The position numbers and the translations under genes are program-made. The notes under the pieces are model-generated. The model was given only the letters and a program-made list of their open reading frames with translations, searched no databases and was not told the origin of the DNA. Of a stretch of 64,000 nt of DNA, positions 1 through 8,278 are shown in pieces (position 1 is the stretch's first letter; the number at the start of each line of letters is the position of its first letter). The stretch covers positions 248,001-312,000 of the forward strand of contig OZ245022.1 of the NCBI GenBank assembly GCA_965223835.1, read 5' to 3'. The stretch comes from CAVYXZ01 sp965223835. GTDB lineage: Bacteria; Chloroflexota; Anaerolineae; Aggregatilineales; Phototrophicaceae.

Positions 1-1412
1 CCGGGGGCGGCAATCTCATCCCAATGGCCTATGGCTTGCCGGAGATCACCGCGGTCGGCGTGGACAGTTCGGCCCGGCAAATCACAGCGGCGCGGCAGAC
101 CGCTGCCAACCTGCAACTCACGAACATTCAGTTTCACGCACTCGATATTCTGGACATCACGCCCGACTTCGGCCAATTTGACTACATCATTGCGCACGGC
201 GTTTATAGCTGGGTGCCGCCCGATGTTCAGGCCAAAGTGTTATCGATCTGCAAAGAAAATCTCGCCCCAAATGGCGTGGCCTATGTGAGTTATAACACCC
301 TCCCCGGCTGGCACATGCTGCTAATGATCCGCGAGATGATGCTCTATCACACCCGGCATATTGATGATCCACAGTGGCGGGCACGCGCAGCCCGGCAGTT
401 GGTCAGTTATCTGGCTACGGCGACGCCCAACGCCAGCGAATCCGCTTATGCTGCCTTTTTGAATACCTATCTGGAAACGCGCCCCAAACAACTCAGCGGG
501 CATGATGTCTGGGAGGACGCCGCTTTGCTCCATGACGAACTGGAAGCCATCAATGACCCGCTGTATTTCCATCAATTCATGGAACGGGCGGCGGCAGTTG
601 GCTTGCAATATATCGCCGAGGCCAATTTTCCGCAGGTGATGCCCAATGACATCGCCCCGGAAGCACGCGCCCAACTCCAGCAAATGGCGGATGATACCCT
701 GGCGATGGAGCAGTACCTCGATTTTCTACGCCACAACACCTTCCGCCGGACACTGTTGTGCCATGCCGATTTGGAGGTTGACCGCACATTACGGTCCGAG
801 CGCGTGCAGAACATGTATATCTCGTCGCGGATGCAGCGGCGCGAAAGCGATAGGGACCAGCCACAAATCACGCGCTTCCGTGCTGGCGATAATGCGACCT
901 TTTCCACTGACCATCCGGTGACAGCCGTCGCGTTGGAGCACCTCAGCGACCACTCGCCCCAGGCCATCAGCTTTCGCGATCTGGTGAGTCACACGGCGCA
1001 GCGCTTTGGCATCGAAAAAATCGGCGCAGACGACGTGCAAACGCTGGCGATCAATCTGCTGCAAGGCTTCAGCTACAGTATGCAACTGATCGAATTCCAT
1101 GCCCACCGCGCAGAATTCACCCTCACGGTTTCCGAGCGTCCGCTGGCAAGTCGATTGGCTCGCCAGCAAGTGCAGATCAGCCCGATTGTGAGCAACTTGC
1201 GCCATGAACGTGTCGAACTTGACCCCTTCGCCCATGTACTCTTGCCCTATCTCGACGGTCAGCATGACCGCGCCGCCTTGCTGCACGAACTCCGTCAGAT
1301 CGAAAACCTCATGTCCCAACTATCCGATGAAGATGACCCCGATCAGGCGCTGGCAAACGAACTCACCCGCGCCCTCAACTGGCTGGCCCGCACCGCCCTG
1401 CTGGAAGCATAA
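1..1412 (+). CDS. Class I methyltransferase with methyltransferase regulatory domain (5' truncated)
   Basis: The frame is open from base 3 to the stop at 1412 and enters from outside the window. Before the first in-window ATG (24) it already encodes GGGNLIP, which is the glycine-rich SAM-binding loop, so the ATG at 24 is not the start. A Rossmann methyltransferase fold follows (GVDSSARQ acidic loop, FDYIIAHGVYSWV). The middle carries the hallmark YLDFLRHNTFRRTLLCH of the methyltransferase regulatory domain family (PF10119), and a C-terminal winged-helix-like part closes the protein. The family is thought to methylate small molecules or proteins, but no substrate is known. The next gene lies about 75 bases downstream with its own -10 box. 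Confidence 0.85.
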   Translation, partial: GGGNLIPMAYGLPEITAVGVDSSARQITAARQTAANLQLTNIQFHALDILDITPDFGQFDYIIAHGVYSWVPPDVQAKVLSICKENLAPNGVAYVSYNTLPGWHMLLMIREMMLYHTRHIDDPQWRARAARQLVSYLATATPNASESAYAAFLNTYLETRPKQLSGHDVWEDAALLHDELEAINDPLYFHQFMERAAAVGLQYIAEANFPQVMPNDIAPEARAQLQQMADDTLAMEQYLDFLRHNTFRRTLLCHADLEVDRTLRSERVQNMYISSRMQRRESDRDQPQITRFRAGDNATFSTDHPVTAVALEHLSDHSPQAISFRDLVSHTAQRFGIEKIGADDVQTLAINLLQGFSYSMQLIEFHAHRAEFTLTVSERPLASRLARQQVQISPIVSNLRHERVELDPFAHVLLPYLDGQHDRAALLHELRQIENLMSQLSDEDDPDQALANELTRALNWLARTALLEA

Positions 1413-1450
1413 TTCCATAGCGGCCCCGTAACTTTTCTCCGCTCATGCCG

Positions 1451-1456
1451 TATAAT
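1451..1456 (+). promoter_or_regulatory. -10 promoter element of the small membrane protein gene
   Basis: A perfect TATAAT lies 31 bases before the ATG at 1488. No good -35 box is seen 16-18 bases upstream (GTAACT at 1428 is the nearest). The element overlaps an in-frame upstream ATG at 1455, which argues that translation starts at 1488. Confidence 0.45.
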
Positions 1457-1487
1457 GTGCAAATACACGACCCGAATGGAGCAAACA

Positions 1488-1838
1488 ATGTCTGAAGACT
1501 CGCGGGCAACCCTAACGGGAGCCTTGTGGTTTTTCTCAGCACTATCACTGGTGGCGTTGTTCATTAGCGCAGCGGCGCAAGGTGAGCTAACGTCTGGACA
1601 CATGCTACTGGCACTGATGATACTGGGCCTGGCCGTTGGCGGCACGCCATTCTTATTGCGTATGAAAGATAGCGGGGCCGAGCAAGAAAAAGCGAAACGC
1701 CAGCAGCTTGATCTGCTGTTGGACGCCCTGAGCGCTGAGGAACGCCTGGAATTGAAACAGCGTCTGGCAGATGGTGAGGAGAGCGAAGCAGTTCTGGACC
1801 ACTTAAGTGATGATGGCGAGTTGGTATTCCGCCGTTAA
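1488..1838 (+). CDS. Small two-helix membrane protein, unknown function
   Basis: 116 residues. I chose the ATG at 1488 because GGAG sits six bases upstream and a -10 box lies where the longer start (1455) would be. Two hydrophobic helices (about residues 10-30 and 38-57) are followed by a charged, helical cytoplasmic tail rich in Glu, Lys and Leu (LLLDALSAEERLELKQRL). This architecture, two membrane helices with a short soluble helix pair, is common in Chloroflexota hypothetical proteins. I do not recognise a family. It has its own promoter and appears monocistronic. Confidence 0.7.
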   Translation: MSEDSRATLTGALWFFSALSLVALFISAAAQGELTSGHMLLALMILGLAVGGTPFLLRMKDSGAEQEKAKRQQLDLLLDALSAEERLELKQRLADGEESEAVLDHLSDDGELVFRR

Positions 1839-1876
1839 TTGATCCGGAATCAAAATACGGATGATATGTACACCCA

Positions 1877-1890
1877 TGTAAGCGCTTTTC
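1877..1890. promoter_or_regulatory. LacI/CcpA-type operator-like palindrome
   Basis: TGTAAGCGCTTTTC contains the AAGCGCTT core typical of LacI-family operators. It lies in the 230-base gap between the small membrane protein gene and the IS982 element. No gene now starts just downstream except the transposase, so a former target may have been separated from it. A chance match is possible. Confidence 0.3.
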
Positions 1891-2041
1891 CCGCTATCCT
1901 CTCTTTATGCTTTTCTTTGCACCTTAAAACGTTTGCGTCGAATCTTGATGTCGGCGGCACCAACTGTGGAGAAATCTTTCCCGCCATCACTCCTGCGGCG
2001 GCCACTCAAGAAAGTCCTGCATTGAACGACAGGAATAAAAG

Positions 2042-2068
2042 TCCCTCTCCAAGTTGGAGAGGGATTTA
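2042..2068. repeat. Palindromic extragenic repeat, split by the IS982 element
   Basis: TCCCTCTCCAA (2042-2052), one G, then TTGGAGAGGGA (2054-2064): an 11-bp perfect inverted repeat followed by TTTA. The continuation TTTAGGGTGAGGT is found after the IS at 3181-3193, so the unbroken repeat would read GAGAGGG-ATTTA-GGGTGAGGT. Repeats of this look (CCCTCTCC...GGAGAGGG...GGGTGAGG) are widespread extragenic elements in several bacterial phyla. On the plus strand the hairpin followed by TTT could also act as a weak terminator. Confidence 0.65.
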
Positions 2069-3179
2069 AGCGTTGTCCGGTACTGCAAGGAGAAAGATGA
2101 AGGTGTGCAAGAGGGTACAATCCTAAGCTCTCACACACAAGGAGCGCACCAATGGACTTGGACACCTTCATGACGACATTATACGTGCTGATTGATGACT
2201 GGTATAGCAGCGGAATGGCGAGCCAGATGCAGCGTCATGCTGGGCCTGGATGTAAGATGACCGATAGCGAGGTGCTCACGGTAGCGATAGCTGGGCAATG
2301 GCGTATCGGGGTTCCCTGGCAGTCAGAACGCGGTGTGGTGCGGTACATGCTACAACATGGACGGCAGTGGTTTCCAAAGATGTTGCAAAAAAGTCAGTTT
2401 AACCATCGGGTACGGCAGTTGTGGGCGGCGCTGGTGGGGTTGCAACAGGCGGTGGCGGATTGGTTAATCACCGAAGCCGATTTGTATGAGTGTGTGGATT
2501 GCACGGGACTCCCGCTATGTAGCTTGTCCCAGGCCGCCAGTCATGATCGTCACTGGTTGAGCGGTCAGTTAGGGCGTGGTGGCAACCATGGCGGTTGGTT
2601 TTATGGTGAACAACTTCTGCTAAGCGTCACCCGGCAGGGAGTTGTGACCGGATGGCTGGTGGGACTGGCTCCCATTGATGATCGCTGGATGCTGGAAGCC
2701 TTTCTCAGCACAAGACAGAGCCGGATGCAGGTCATTGGCCCGGAGCAAGCCGATTCAAGACGTTATAAACAGACGTTGATTCCCACTATTCATAGTTTCA
2801 GCCCGGCAATCTGTGCTGGATATCATCGTGCGTTACCCTACCTGGCCGATCAAGGGTTTAATGGTGAACGTTGGGTAACTCACTGGCAGCATGAATATCA
2901 GATGACAGTTATGGCTGCGCCACCCGCCAATGCGGGGCAACGGTGGGATCGCGCTGCTATGAGATGGCTCTCAAGTCATCGCCAAATCATTGAAACGGTC
3001 TTGTCGCGCCTGGTTGAGGTGTTTGGCTTAAAACAACTCCGCGCGCATAGTGACTGGGGCAAAATTACGCGACTTGCCGCCAAAATGGCAGCGTATAATC
3101 TCGGTTGCTATTTCAATCGCTTATTAGGACGGCCCGATGGTGCTTTGGCGACGCTCATTATTTAATACCGGACAAGCCT
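2069..3179 (+). mobile_element. Complete IS982-family insertion sequence
   Basis: 1111 bases. The left end AGCGTTGTCCGGTA (2069-2082) and the right end (3166-3179, inverse complement AGGCTTGTCCGGTA) match at 12 of 14 positions. The element is flanked by the direct repeat ATTTA (2064-2068 and 3180-3184), read as the target-site duplication. Removing the element plus one copy restores a continuous palindromic repeat. It encodes one full-length transposase. Length, gene count and protein type fit IS982. Confidence 0.8.
2152..3165 (+). CDS. IS982-family DDE transposase
   Basis: 337 residues, full length for IS982. The N-terminus MDLDTFMTTLYVLIDDWY and the MTDSEVLTVAIAGQW segment are characteristic of the family. 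The catalytic triad is visible as VDCTGLP (first Asp), LADQGFNGERW (second Asp) and HRQIIETVLSRL (Glu), the last followed by the usual Arg/Lys-rich C-terminal helix. The ATG at 2152 follows the ribosome-binding site AAGGAG. The stop overlaps the right terminal repeat, as is usual in compact insertion sequences. No frameshift or internal stop is seen, so the enzyme may be active. Confidence 0.88.
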   Translation: MDLDTFMTTLYVLIDDWYSSGMASQMQRHAGPGCKMTDSEVLTVAIAGQWRIGVPWQSERGVVRYMLQHGRQWFPKMLQKSQFNHRVRQLWAALVGLQQAVADWLITEADLYECVDCTGLPLCSLSQAASHDRHWLSGQLGRGGNHGGWFYGEQLLLSVTRQGVVTGWLVGLAPIDDRWMLEAFLSTRQSRMQVIGPEQADSRRYKQTLIPTIHSFSPAICAGYHRALPYLADQGFNGERWVTHWQHEYQMTVMAAPPANAGQRWDRAAMRWLSSHRQIIETVLSRLVEVFGLKQLRAHSDWGKITRLAAKMAAYNLGCYFNRLLGRPDGALATLII

Positions 3180-3209
3180 ATTTAGGGTGAGGTAAATCAA
3201 CTGTCGACC

Positions 3210-3974
3210 CTAAAGCATCTCCGCCTGGATAAACTGCTTGATCGGGTTAATCCCACGCAACATCATGCCCTGCCCTTTGGAGAGATGCACCTGCTTGCTG
3301 GGCGGGTCCAGCGGATCGCGCATTTGTATCAGCAGCGTCGTGCGCTCTTCGTCACTGGTGTTCACACCGGAGCCATGCACGGTCAGGTAGCTGAAGAACA
3401 GCACGTCGCCCGCTTCAGCCGGGCACGAGGTCGCCGCTTCAACCGGATATTCATCCAGCGGCAGATGATTACCATCATCAGCGGTCGGAATGGGGCCATT
3501 TTTATGACTGCCCGGCACCACCCGCACGCAGCCTTTCTCCTCCGGCGCGTCATCGAAATGGATGATCGCGGCCATCATCGTGTCATTGTCATGCGGGAAA
3601 AACGGATAATCCTGATGCATCGGGAACGGTGAGCCTTTTTCGGGCGGCTTGATAAACATCTTGGTGTGATGCAGTTGCACGTTGGGCTGTCCCATCAAAT
3701 CCGCAGCAGCATCCATCAGGCGCTCGTCCAAAATCAGCTTACCGAACAGCGCCGAATAAAATTGCACGTCATGACAATGCAAGAGTTGCGTCGGCATCTC
3801 GGTGATCTGGCGGGCACCACCCCAGGTGGCATCCTGCGTCTCATTTTCGTAAATCCGCTGGATCAGGTCGTGGCCTTCCTGGCGGAATCTAGTGGCTTCG
3901 GCTCTGGTGAACACACCCTTCACCAGCAAATAGCCGTTGTCCTTGTAAAACTGGATTTGATCTTCTGTCAGCAT
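3210..3974 (-). CDS. Phytanoyl-CoA dioxygenase (PhyH) family Fe(II)/2-oxoglutarate oxygenase
   Basis: 254 residues, typical of the family. The facial triad is intact: His120 and Asp122 in MHQDYPFF, distal His200 in TVHGSG, and Arg211 as the likely 2-oxoglutarate carboxylate ligand. A jelly-roll pattern (GCVRVVPGSHKNG) surrounds them. Members hydroxylate varied small molecules, so the substrate cannot be read from sequence. The gene stands alone on the minus strand, its 3' end about 30 bases from the IS982 insertion, so the IS lies behind it and does not break it. A second, distant member lies at 11333-12115. Confidence 0.85.
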   Translation of the reverse strand: MLTEDQIQFYKDNGYLLVKGVFTRAEATRFRQEGHDLIQRIYENETQDATWGGARQITEMPTQLLHCHDVQFYSALFGKLILDERLMDAAADLMGQPNVQLHHTKMFIKPPEKGSPFPMHQDYPFFPHDNDTMMAAIIHFDDAPEEKGCVRVVPGSHKNGPIPTADDGNHLPLDEYPVEAATSCPAEAGDVLFFSYLTVHGSGVNTSDEERTTLLIQMRDPLDPPSKQVHLSKGQGMMLRGINPIKQFIQAEML

Positions 3975-4074
3975 GCTTGTCCCCTTTATTTGACTTTACG
4001 GACAGTGTACGCTGATCTTGGTGGTTTGGACAGGAGACAAGCTGGACATATATGTTTGTAAAACGGACATAAGG

Positions 4075-5394
4075 TTAAAGGCTAGCGCTGGCTTGATCCT
4101 CAGACAGGTCAACTGTAAGACTGCGAAACCGAGCATTCGCCAACGCCAAACCAGTTGCTATCAACGTGAAAACACCGGCCAACACAACGCAGAAGGCCAT
4201 GCCGCGACCAGCACCTGTTCCGATGACTCGACCAACACTATCAGCCAATAATCCATTAGATGACAACCAGGGTTCAAATACCCGGTCAGCCAGTGGCCCA
4301 ACCAGGATATAGGCCAGACCAAATGAAAAACTACTGATGAACTGCAGCAGAGCAAACACCCGTCCCTGTAAGCCCAACGGAATCTGTGCCCGCCAGATTG
4401 CCTCAGTCAGGGTGTCTCTTACGGGCAGCACGACCGCCAGACCAAAACCGGCGGATGTCAGTAGAAGCAGGCTGGGACGTACTCCAAACAGAATCAATCC
4501 CAGCCCGATCAGAGTATGTGCGACCAGGAGAAAGCGCAGTGGCTGGTGCCGACCAGCCCCGACAATCATCACGGCACTGCCCAGCAAACCACCGATCCCA
4601 AAAAACATCGCCATCAGCCCGACAATCTCAACCGTCGTTACAGTTAGCAAGATCGGAATAGATAATGTTGCGTTCACTGCGATAAAAAACAGGTTGAAGC
4701 CGGAAAGGATCAACAGGCAGCGTAAGGCCGGTTGTCTACCCACATAACGCCAACCTTCAAAAGTCGTCTTCCATAAACCAGTCTGGTCTGCAGGACTATG
4801 TTGAGCAATCGGTTCAGGAAAACGACATGCAAACAGGATGCCAACCGCCACAAGAAAGCTGATGAAGTCGATGAACATGATGCCGACGAGTCCCGTTTGC
4901 AGTAGCAAAAAGCCCGCAATCGTTGGCGCGAGCAATAGGCTGACATGACCGCTCAGCTGGAGCATAGCACTGGCACGCGTGTGTTGTTCGGTCGGCGTCA
5001 TCGCAGTAACCGCAGCGGCATATGCCGGTGCTTGAAATGTACTAAACAAGGCGTTCGCCGCTGTCACCAGATAAACATGCCAGATAGTGAGCGACCCGGA
5101 GAAAAACAGCGCAGCCAGTAATAGCGTGCTGGCTGCCGCTCCACAATCGGCCACAATCATGATGGTACGACGCTGCCGTCGGTCCGCTATTAATCCGGCC
5201 AAAGGTGATAGCAGGCTGCGCGGCAGGAAATTTAGAAAGGCATTGATGGCAAAAAGCGTGACCGAACCGGTTTCCTGATAAACCCAGATACTAATGCCAA
5301 AAACAGTAACACCCGAACCCACCAGCGACATGGTTTGACCTAGCCAGATGACCGCAAAGGTCCTCATGGACCGGCGCTGCTGCTGAGCGTCCAA
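4075..5394 (-). CDS. MFS transporter, probable drug or metabolite exporter
   Basis: 439 residues with about twelve hydrophobic segments, and the MFS loop 2-3 signature GLIADRRQRR. The overall pattern (VIWLGQTMSLVGSGVTVFGISIWV near the N-terminus) matches the MFS_3 exporter group that includes macrolide and siderophore exporters. The reading frame can start at TTG 5394, only five bases after the stop of the M20 peptidase gene, or at ATG 5367. Neither has a strong Shine-Dalgarno, so translational coupling is likely. Co-transcription with the peptidase is inferred from the spacing. Substrate unknown. Confidence 0.85.
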   Translation of the reverse strand: MDAQQQRRSMRTFAVIWLGQTMSLVGSGVTVFGISIWVYQETGSVTLFAINAFLNFLPRSLLSPLAGLIADRRQRRTIMIVADCGAAASTLLLAALFFSGSLTIWHVYLVTAANALFSTFQAPAYAAAVTAMTPTEQHTRASAMLQLSGHVSLLLAPTIAGFLLLQTGLVGIMFIDFISFLVAVGILFACRFPEPIAQHSPADQTGLWKTTFEGWRYVGRQPALRCLLILSGFNLFFIAVNATLSIPILLTVTTVEIVGLMAMFFGIGGLLGSAVMIVGAGRHQPLRFLLVAHTLIGLGLILFGVRPSLLLLTSAGFGLAVVLPVRDTLTEAIWRAQIPLGLQGRVFALLQFISSFSFGLAYILVGPLADRVFEPWLSSNGLLADSVGRVIGTGAGRGMAFCVVLAGVFTLIATGLALANARFRSLTVDLSEDQASASL

Positions 5395-5399
5395 CAGAT

Positions 5400-6782
5400 T
5401 TACTCGGCTTGCAATGTTGCCAGATTGTAATAGACGTGAATCGCGGTATCGATTCCCCGGTAAAACTCGTCCAGAATCAGGTACTCATTGGGCGAATGAA
5501 TGTTATCCCCAGCCCCGAAACCCAACTGTGTCATGGGTATGCCCAGTTCACGCTGGAACATCCCACCTATCGGAATCGAGCCACCAACCCGCACCAGCAA
5601 TGCCCGTTTGCCCACAACAGCTTCATAGGCCTGCTGCACCGCTTCCACCAGCGGCCCATCGAATTCCATCGCCTGCGGCCAGGCAGCGGTCAGAATCTTG
5701 ACCTCAATATCCAGGGTAGCGGTTGCGAAGCTGAGGACGTGATTAGTGAACATTTGCGCGATTTCGTTGGGGTCCTGGTCGGGAACCAACCGCATGGTGA
5801 CTTTGAAACCAGCCTTCGACGGCAACACCGTTTTGAGGCCCGCGCCCTGATACCCACCCCAGACGCCGTTGACATCCAGCGTCGGCAAAGCAGTTGTGCG
5901 CTCCGGGAAGCTGGCGATACTTTCGCCCCACAGGGCTTTTACCCCGGCACGATTCTCAATGTCCGTGCCAACGATCTTCCAGGTTTCATGCAGCGCCGCG
6001 AGTTCGGCAGCGGGCAGCGGGCGCACCCGGTCATGATAGCCGGCAAGCGCGACCCGGCCTGCATCATCGTGGAACGAACCGATGATCTTACCGGCCATAT
6101 GCACCGGATTATGCACGGCGCCGCCATATACCCCCGAATGCAGATCATGATCGGGTCCCGTAATCATGACTTCCGCGCCGACAATTCCGCGCCCGGAATA
6201 ACCAATTTTGGGTTGATCCGACTCAAAGCCGCCGTCACACATCAGCAGCACATCCGCTTGTAACAGGTCCTTATTGGCCGCGACAAATGACGCCATGTGC
6301 GGCGAGCCGGTTTCTTCCTCGCCCTCAAAAAACACTTTCACATTGACCGGCAGGGTCCCATCGATCGCCAACAAGGTCTCAATCGCTTTGAGGTTGGCCC
6401 ACACCCCACACTTGTCATCCGCTGTACCCCGTGCATACAGCTTGCCAGCACGCACCGCGGGTTCAAACGGCGGCGTTTCCCACAGATCAAGTGGGTCAAC
6501 CGGCTGCACATCATAATGGGCGTAGACCAGCACCGTCGGCTTGTCGGCACCAGCATCCAACCATTCGCCGTAGACGACTGGCTGCCCCTCGGTCGGAATT
6601 TTGCGACAGTTGTGCAGGCCAATCCGCTGCATCTCGGCGACCAACCAATCGCCACAGCGCTCGATTTCCGGTCTATAGGCAGGGTCGGTGCTGATGGAGG
6701 GAATTGCCAGTAGTTCGTTGAACCCCTGCATAAACGCTTCACGGTGATCGCTAGCATAGTCCAAAGCCTGTTGCAGTGCCAT
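5400..6782 (-). CDS. M20-family metallopeptidase (dipeptidase)
   Basis: 460 residues. Metal ligands of the family are visible: His89 and Asp91 (YAHYDVQP), the bridging Asp122/123 (ARGTADDKCG), the Glu pair in FFEGEEETGS (155-157), Asp183 (MCDGGFES) and a C-terminal His in AGDNIHSPNE. The dimerisation lid with HSGVYGG lies between. The protein is closest in pattern to the dipeptidase/CNDP-like subgroup, which cleaves dipeptides in the cytoplasm. It is the middle gene of a unit with a small upstream gene (23 bases before) and the MFS exporter downstream. Confidence 0.9.
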   Translation of the reverse strand: MALQQALDYASDHREAFMQGFNELLAIPSISTDPAYRPEIERCGDWLVAEMQRIGLHNCRKIPTEGQPVVYGEWLDAGADKPTVLVYAHYDVQPVDPLDLWETPPFEPAVRAGKLYARGTADDKCGVWANLKAIETLLAIDGTLPVNVKVFFEGEEETGSPHMASFVAANKDLLQADVLLMCDGGFESDQPKIGYSGRGIVGAEVMITGPDHDLHSGVYGGAVHNPVHMAGKIIGSFHDDAGRVALAGYHDRVRPLPAAELAALHETWKIVGTDIENRAGVKALWGESIASFPERTTALPTLDVNGVWGGYQGAGLKTVLPSKAGFKVTMRLVPDQDPNEIAQMFTNHVLSFATATLDIEVKILTAAWPQAMEFDGPLVEAVQQAYEAVVGKRALLVRVGGSIPIGGMFQRELGIPMTQLGFGAGDNIHSPNEYLILDEFYRGIDTAIHVYYNLATLQAE

Positions 6783-6805
6783 TATTTCGTCCTTTCAGTC
6801 AGGAA

Positions 6806-7111
6806 TCACGCACTGATTATAGCGTGCAAGCTGTCATGCAGGGTCGCTTTGGCGGCATCGTCCAGACAGAGTGACGAACTCACAAATTCATCAAGCAAGT
6901 TCACCTTTGCCGCATCGGTCATTTCGAGTTTGGCGGCAGCATCCAGGCGGCCTAATTCGCGCGTGATGGTCGCCCGCTGCTGCATCAAATGGTTGAATTG
7001 CACATCACAGGCCGGAATCGGCGCCGGATAATGCCGGATTTCATCAATCACGAGCTGCCGTTGCTGTGCTAATTGTTCCCGAATGTCTTGCCATATCGTA
7101 TTCGTTTGCAT
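6806..7111 (-). CDS. Small helical protein, unknown function
   Basis: 101 residues from the ATG at 7111, which has GGGAG nine bases upstream. A longer start at 7165 lacks a clear ribosome site. The protein is predicted all-helical (QDIREQLAQQRQLVIDEI; ATITRELGRLDAAAKLEM), with no signal peptide or membrane segment. No family is recognised. It lies 23 bases ahead of the M20 peptidase gene and is probably the first gene of that unit. Confidence 0.6.
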   Translation of the reverse strand: MQTNTIWQDIREQLAQQRQLVIDEIRHYPAPIPACDVQFNHLMQQRATITRELGRLDAAAKLEMTDAAKVNLLDEFVSSSLCLDDAAKATLHDSLHAIISA

Positions 7112-7219
7112 GTCGCTGCTCCCAGACTTTTTCATGAGTCTGACTGATTTTTCAGTTTTTGCCATTGCGTTTCGTAATAGCGGGCATGAAATTTCATGAT
7201 GGATAGGATGTAGCGCTCT

Positions 7220-8140
7220 TTATGTTGATTCAATCTGCTCAAAGAAGTGGGTGCCGCCCTGTTGCCGAAACGCGGTGGGCGTTAGCCCGGTATGCCGTCG
7301 AAACCGGGTGATGAAGTAACGCACATCCTGATAACCGCTGGCATAGGCGACCTCAGTCACGGACACCTGTCGATTGAGCAACAACTGCGCCGCAACTTGC
7401 AGCCGATAACGGGTTAGATAAGCATTGACCGGCTCCCCCATCACCTGCTTAAACAGCCGGTTGGTGTGCCGTTCGCTGAGATGGACCTGCGCGGCGACCT
7501 CGCGTAATTGTACTGGTCGTTGATAATTATCCTGCAGATAGCGCACAATATCGGCGACGATCAATTTGGCCGGGTCACGATCGGGAATGGGAGCCGGTAG
7601 GGAGGGCGATTGCGTCACCGCCCGCGCGGTATCCAGCAGCAGCTTGGTCACGAGGCCATTGATGATCGGCCCATAGCCCGGCTCACGGTAAGTGATTTCG
7701 TGTGTGAGTAAATCAATTGTCGTCTGAAGCGCAGGGGCGGCGAAACTCACCCACTGATCGGCGTTCAGGAAAGCCCGCAGCAATTGCGCTGTATCATCGT
7801 CACGGTGCGCGTCGGCAGGTGGCACCAGCGTATATGACCAGAAGTAAATACCCAGCGGATCGTCCTCGGACGAAATAATTTCGTGCGGTTCACCTGGTTT
7901 GGCAACGAACACCTCCCCGGTCTGCACCGTATAGTCCACGCCATTGATGCGGAAGCGACCTCGACCCGCATAGGCATAACACACCTCAAAGAAAGAATGC
8001 TCATGCAGGTAGTTGCGCCACCATACCGGTTCATAGAATCCCCAGCCGAGGATGTCCGCCGTGAAACCCGCCAGCCGCAACTTGAGCGACAACTGGCGCA
8101 GGTCGGTGAAGCGATTACGCGGAGTACCAAATTCAGTCAT
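7220..8140 (-). CDS. AraC-family transcriptional regulator with N-terminal cupin
   Basis: 306 residues. The N-terminal half is a cupin sensor (EHSFFEVCYAYAGRGRFRINGVDYTVQTGEVFVAKPGEPHEI) that probably binds a sugar-like effector. The C-terminal ~100 residues carry the two AraC helix-turn-helix motifs: LREVAAQVHLSERHTNRLFKQ and VTEVAYASGYQDVRYFITRFRRHTG. The second is the well-conserved family signature. The gene is divergent from the Roco gene and its targets are unknown. The M20/MFS unit downstream on the same strand is one candidate. Confidence 0.9.
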   Translation of the reverse strand: MTEFGTPRNRFTDLRQLSLKLRLAGFTADILGWGFYEPVWWRNYLHEHSFFEVCYAYAGRGRFRINGVDYTVQTGEVFVAKPGEPHEIISSEDDPLGIYFWSYTLVPPADAHRDDDTAQLLRAFLNADQWVSFAAPALQTTIDLLTHEITYREPGYGPIINGLVTKLLLDTARAVTQSPSLPAPIPDRDPAKLIVADIVRYLQDNYQRPVQLREVAAQVHLSERHTNRLFKQVMGEPVNAYLTRYRLQVAAQLLLNRQVSVTEVAYASGYQDVRYFITRFRRHTGLTPTAFRQQGGTHFFEQIEST

Positions 8141-8177
8141 AAGAGTAGTGTAACGCGAAATGCAGTGGGCCGAAAAA

Positions 8178-8207
8178 TTGGCGGAAGGTACAAAGTGTTA
8201 ATATAAT
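8178..8207 (+). promoter_or_regulatory. Sigma-70-type promoter of the Roco gene
   Basis: TTGGCG (8178-8183), an 18-base spacer and a perfect TATAAT (8202-8207). It lies in the divergent gap between the AraC gene and the Roco gene, about 70 bases before the Roco start codon. A second -10-like TATAGT follows at 8224. Confidence 0.5.
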
Positions 8208-8278
8208 TGTGCACTTAATTTGGTATAGTCCAACTGAGGCCACATTATCATATCAGCTTTCATTTGTTTGAGGTAAAA

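Noticed and set aside
321..1319. Several long minus-strand frames opposite the first methyltransferase gene
   Set aside because: They are antisense to a conserved methyltransferase, and the translations show no family features.
4263..4290. GGTTCAAATACCC resembling a tRNA T-arm
   Set aside because: No acceptor stem or anticodon arm is found around it, and it lies inside the MFS transporter coding sequence.
5409..6263. 284-codon plus-strand frame opposite the M20 peptidase gene
   Set aside because: The real gene on the minus strand keeps all metal ligands; the opposite frame is a by-product of its codon pattern.
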